From Chitinophaga sp. Cy-1792 (GTDB lineage: Bacteria; Bacteroidota; Bacteroidia; Chitinophagales; Chitinophagaceae), in the NCBI RefSeq assembly GCF_011752935.1, contig NZ_VWWO01000002.1, positions 2,170,001-2,234,000 of the forward strand: 64,000 bases of DNA, written 5' to 3'. Every line of letters starts with the position of its first letter. Positions within the stretch are counted from its first letter, which is position 1. The notes beneath the pieces are model-generated. The model was not told where the DNA came from. It saw only the letters and a list, made by a program, of their open reading frames with translations, and did not search any database. Below, piece after piece: positions 60,778 through 64,000 of the stretch. Position numbers and translations under genes: made by a program.

Positions 60778-63700
60778 TTAGAATGAAACCCTTACCTGGA
60801 AACCAAATGAGCGTGTACTTGGGAGCGACATAAATTCCAGTCCCTGCACGTTGCCAACGCCATTCATTCCTTCCGGATTGATATTATCAGGAAGTTTGGT
60901 ATAGAGGTAGAACAAGTCTCTTCCTACGAGGGAGATATTCGCAGACTGGAATACGCGGGTACGTTTAACAATATTATCCGGCACCTGATAGTTGATAGAG
61001 ATCTCTCTCATTTTCACCCAGGTATTTTCAAATACGGAAGTAGAGTTGATCCAGTCGCTGCCTTTTGCACCTCCACCGATGTCGGTGCTGCTCCAAACGC
61101 CGTAAGGCATGTATTTATAGTAGTAGTGCACTACCTGGTCGTTCACCTTTCCATCCGCGTAGGCGCCTGGCAGGATAACCCCCCAATTGGTTTTGGTTCC
61201 GTCAGGGGTAGTGTACGGGAGTCCGCCTCCATCTCTTTCCTTCAGGGTTTCGAGTGCCTGCCCCTGCTGCATGATAGTAGCATAGGTACCAGACCATACA
61301 TCACCACCTATTTTGAAATCTACCAGTGTGCTTACAGAGAAGCCTTTAGGCAGGGTGAAGGTATTGGTGATACCGCCGGTCAGTTTAGGTGTTGCGTTAC
61401 CAATGCGAACGAGGTCGTCTGTGGCTTCATAAATAGTTCCTTTCATTTCAGGGTGGCCATATGGCGCATCTGCCAGTAAGCGGCGTCCCTGTGCATCCCT
61501 TTTGAAATCATAGCCATAAATAGTTCCCAGCTGGTCACCTACCTTAGCGGCTACCAGTGGTCCGTGACTACCATTATCATTCCATGCACTACCCATGATT
61601 ACACGGTCAGCACCTTCAGATAAGGCGATCAGTTTGTTATTGTTATGTGCGAGATTTACACCCACATCCCATTTAAAGTTTTTCTGGCTGATCACTTTAG
61701 CATTCAGGATCACTTCAAAGCCAGAGTTTTCCAGTTCACCGCTGTTAACGATGATAGCATTCACCCCACTACTCACCGGCAATGGAGAATTGAGGATCTG
61801 GTTAACAGATTTTCCTTTGTAGTAGCGGAGATCGAGGTTGATCCTGTTGTCGAGGAAACCCAGTACCAGCCCCATATCTATAGTAGTATTGATCGCAGGT
61901 TTGAAGTTCAGTGCCGGTAATGATCCTGGCAGCTGAATAGCTGTTTGTCCGCCGGAAGTGAACACCTTGTAATTGTAATTCACCTGGTAAGCAGGAGGAT
62001 CTACCGCACCTTGCGCATAAGCCAGGCGCAGTTTACCAAAGCTCAGGACATGTGGGTTTGTTTTCAGCAGATCAGAAAACACGAAGCTGCCGGCAGCAGA
62101 CGGGTAGAAATAAGACCACTCACCTTTAGGCAATGCGGAAGACCAGTCGTTACGTGCGGTGACATCCAGGAAGAGATAGTTTTTATAAGAGAGGTTGAGG
62201 AAACTGTATAAAGAATTCATACGTTTCTGCAGCATACCTTCCGTTACCGGGTGTGGATTATCCAGGTAGGTACCGGTGTTCAGCGAATATACAAAAGGAA
62301 TGGCCCAGTTATCGTTGTAACCGAATGTGCCGTACATATCTCTTCTGTAGGCGGTACCACCCACAGAAAATTTAGCGTTGAAGTCAGTGTTAAACAGCTT
62401 GTCTTTATGCAACGTGGCAATGAAGTCCATATTGCTGGCATTATCACGCTCCATACCATGACCATAATAACCTTTGAGGCCAATGGCATCGGTAGGGGTG
62501 TTTTTGGTGGTTAGCTCATTGGTATTATTATCGAGGCCACCGCGCAGCATGATGTCCAGGAAGGATGTTGCCTCATAGTTCAGCTGGATGGAGCTCAGGA
62601 GTTTGCGTTTATCGTAGGAGGTATTATTCTGGAAGAGATTCCATACCGTATATCCGCCATTACCTACCCAAGGGAAACCGCTGAGGGAGTTCTGTGAACC
62701 ATCATCATTTTTATATACCCCGATATCTTCTCCTTTATAGTTTCTGCCGGCGTTATAGATCAGCCTTTTCTGCCAGGAGCTGCCATCATTGTTACCTAAT
62801 TGCGGTGGATTATGGTAGCTGTTGATGATATAGGAGGAGGTAATCTGTACAGTCACCTTTTTTGAAAGGCGCATGTTGGTACCCAGGTTAAAGGTATTAC
62901 GGTTATAGCCACTGTTAGGGAGAATAGAGGTATTATCCAGGTGGGTAAATGATCCACGGATTGAACCCCATTCATTACCACCGCTGAAGGCTACGTTATG
63001 CGTTGATTGCTGTCCGTTGCCAAACAGCAGTTTTATATTATCCGGCTGCGGGGTATTGGCCTGCATGGTACCATCCCACCATTTGATTTTAGTGCCATCC
63101 ATTTTAGGCCCCCATGAAAGACCAGAGCCTGCCCATCCTACCTGGTTCCAGGTATCTACACCGTAAGGGCCGGTACCTGTTTTTGGGTCTACAAACAAGC
63201 CATTCCAGCCATCTGTCAGCAGCGGTGTGCCATCAGCATCCCTTGGATAATCAGGTGCATTCAGGCTGGTCATACCACCGGCGCCGTATTCATTCTGCAA
63301 TTTCACGAAGCGGTAAGGCTGTACAGTTTTATAGCCAAAAGTATAATCGACGCCGAGGCCATTGCGTTTCACTCCTTTTTTAGTAGTGATGAGGATAACG
63401 CCATTGGCGCCTTTACCACCGTACAAAGCTGCGGCAGTAGGGCCTTTGAGCACCGTCATAGTTTCAATATCCTCCGGGTTGATCATATTGATCGGGCTAC
63501 CATAGTCTTTAGGAGCGCTGGGATTTTTTGCATCTGCGTTATCTCCGGAGAAGAGCGCGCTGCCGGCAGGATTCGAATGCACATCGTATGCACTGGGCAC
63601 ATCGTTTGCCAGCGGCATACCATCCACGATGATAAGCGGTTGGTTATCCTGCTGAATCGTGTTGTTTCCGCCGATGATGATGCGGGTACTTCCACCATCT

Positions 63701-64000
63701 ACGCCGTTTGGCGTAGTAACGTTTACACCGGCCATTTTACCGCTCAGTGCATTGATAACGTTCGGTGCGTTGGACCTTGCCAGTTCAGTACCTTTTACTT
63801 CTTCCTGGGAAAAGCCCAGTGTACGTATACTTCTTTTGATACCCAAAGCCGTTACAGCAACACCATCGAGGGAAGTGGCAGAAGTGGTCAGGGTAATGCT
63901 CAGGTTAGCATTGGCGCCTACGGTTATACGTTGGGATGTAAACCCCACGAATGTAAACACCAGCACATCCCCTTCTTTCGCATCCAGTTCAAAATTACCA
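60778..64000 (-). CDS. SusC/RagA TonB-linked outer membrane channel (pair 2, 5' end beyond window)
   Basis: TonB-dependent transporter; the frame is open to base 64000 and the first visible residues (GNFELDAKEGDVLVFTFVGFTSQRITV) are the middle of the carboxypeptidase-regulatory-like domain, so the start lies to the right of the window. The plug domain (LSGKMAGVNVTTPNGVDGGSTRIIIGGNN, AALYGGKGANGVILITTKKG) and the barrel ending GFQVRVSF are present; about 1073 codons are visible. An ATG at 63966 is internal. It forms an operon with the SusD-like gene that follows. Confidence 0.95.
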   Translation of the reverse strand, partial: GNFELDAKEGDVLVFTFVGFTSQRITVGANANLSITLTTSATSLDGVAVTALGIKRSIRTLGFSQEEVKGTELARSNAPNVINALSGKMAGVNVTTPNGVDGGSTRIIIGGNNTIQQDNQPLIIVDGMPLANDVPSAYDVHSNPAGSALFSGDNADAKNPSAPKDYGSPINMINPEDIETMTVLKGPTAAALYGGKGANGVILITTKKGVKRNGLGVDYTFGYKTVQPYRFVKLQNEYGAGGMTSLNAPDYPRDADGTPLLTDGWNGLFVDPKTGTGPYGVDTWNQVGWAGSGLSWGPKMDGTKIKWWDGTMQANTPQPDNIKLLFGNGQQSTHNVAFSGGNEWGSIRGSFTHLDNTSILPNSGYNRNTFNLGTNMRLSKKVTVQITSSYIINSYHNPPQLGNNDGSSWQKRLIYNAGRNYKGEDIGVYKNDDGSQNSLSGFPWVGNGGYTVWNLFQNNTSYDKRKLLSSIQLNYEATSFLDIMLRGGLDNNTNELTTKNTPTDAIGLKGYYGHGMERDNASNMDFIATLHKDKLFNTDFNAKFSVGGTAYRRDMYGTFGYNDNWAIPFVYSLNTGTYLDNPHPVTEGMLQKRMNSLYSFLNLSYKNYLFLDVTARNDWSSALPKGEWSYFYPSAAGSFVFSDLLKTNPHVLSFGKLRLAYAQGAVDPPAYQVNYNYKVFTSGGQTAIQLPGSLPALNFKPAINTTIDMGLVLGFLDNRINLDLRYYKGKSVNQILNSPLPVSSGVNAIIVNSGELENSGFEVILNAKVISQKNFKWDVGVNLAHNNNKLIALSEGADRVIMGSAWNDNGSHGPLVAAKVGDQLGTIYGYDFKRDAQGRRLLADAPYGHPEMKGTIYEATDDLVRIGNATPKLTGGITNTFTLPKGFSVSTLVDFKIGGDVWSGTYATIMQQGQALETLKERDGGGLPYTTPDGTKTNWGVILPGAYADGKVNDQVVHYYYKYMPYGVWSSTDIGGGAKGSDWINSTSVFENTWVKMREISINYQVPDNIVKRTRVFQSANISLVGRDLFYLYTKLPDNINPEGMNGVGNVQGLEFMSLPSTRSFGFQVRVSF

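Noticed and set aside
1..64000. CRISPR arrays, tRNA genes, prophage or insertion sequences
   Set aside because: Looked for on both strands by eye; no regularly spaced repeats, no tRNA T-loop patterns that hold up, no integrase or transposase frames.

Overview
The window reads as chromosomal DNA of a member of the Bacteroidota, most likely Chitinophagaceae and close to Chitinophaga (inference). The reasons are two SusC/SusD outer-membrane pairs, promoters of the Bacteroidota type (TTTG, about 19-20 bases, TAnnTTTG), few Shine-Dalgarno sites, a DUF2027-Smr protein, AraC regulators with scattered single transport and enzyme genes, and an RNase R with a very long Lys/Ala/Pro tail. There is no prophage, insertion sequence, CRISPR array or tRNA that I can recognise. 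One short stretch may be a group II intron remnant.

Region by region. 1-3.8 kb: polyphosphate kinase (cut by the left edge), exopolyphosphatase and panB. 4.4-8 kb: a three-gene set that fits lysine breakdown through aminoadipate semialdehyde and 2-oxoadipate (saccharopine/lysine dehydrogenase-like protein, DUF1338/HglS-type dioxygenase, ALDH7-type dehydrogenase). 8.5-14.7 kb: secreted subtilase, DUF4870 protein, RNase P RNA, DUF2027-Smr protein, DoxX protein, amino acid permease. 14.7-21.1 kb: a tight minus-strand operon bioD - 5-formyl-THF cyclo-ligase - lpxK - rnr - polyprenyl synthetase. 21.1-28.4 kb: plus-strand housekeeping genes (cystathionine synthase-like protein, metal-receptor protein, class II aldolase, accD, smpB, a lipoprotein), then thioredoxin (minus) and an ICMT-type methyltransferase.

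28.5-35.7 kb: SusC/SusD pair 1 behind a textbook promoter and a 257-base leader, an AspT/YidE-type transporter and rnhA. 35.7-43 kb: acyl-CoA carboxylase beta subunit with twin hairpins after it, DinB protein, MarR-GNAT fusion, sodium/solute symporter, Kir-type potassium channel, and a DEAD-box helicase with a DEMD motif. 43-53 kb: small accessory genes, namely a sugar isomerase-like protein, AraC, DUF1697, a strongly diverged AraC-like protein behind a perfect 21-bp inverted repeat, LysR, MFS, SDR (HSDL2-like), PhzF and ThuA. 53-59 kb: short and poorly known genes, including a lipoprotein coupled to a tiny membrane protein, DUF3175, and a tandem pair of YCII-like proteins of which only the first has a signal peptide. 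59-64 kb: SusC/SusD pair 2, with SusC cut by the right edge.

Most convergent gene pairs are separated by one strong hairpin that can end transcription from both sides. No single spectacular new system stands out. The best leads are the lysine-catabolic trio, the 21-bp inverted repeat with its degenerate AraC-like gene, the lipoprotein/small membrane protein pair, the YCII-like duplication, the RNase R tail, and the competing hairpins at 35.7 kb.
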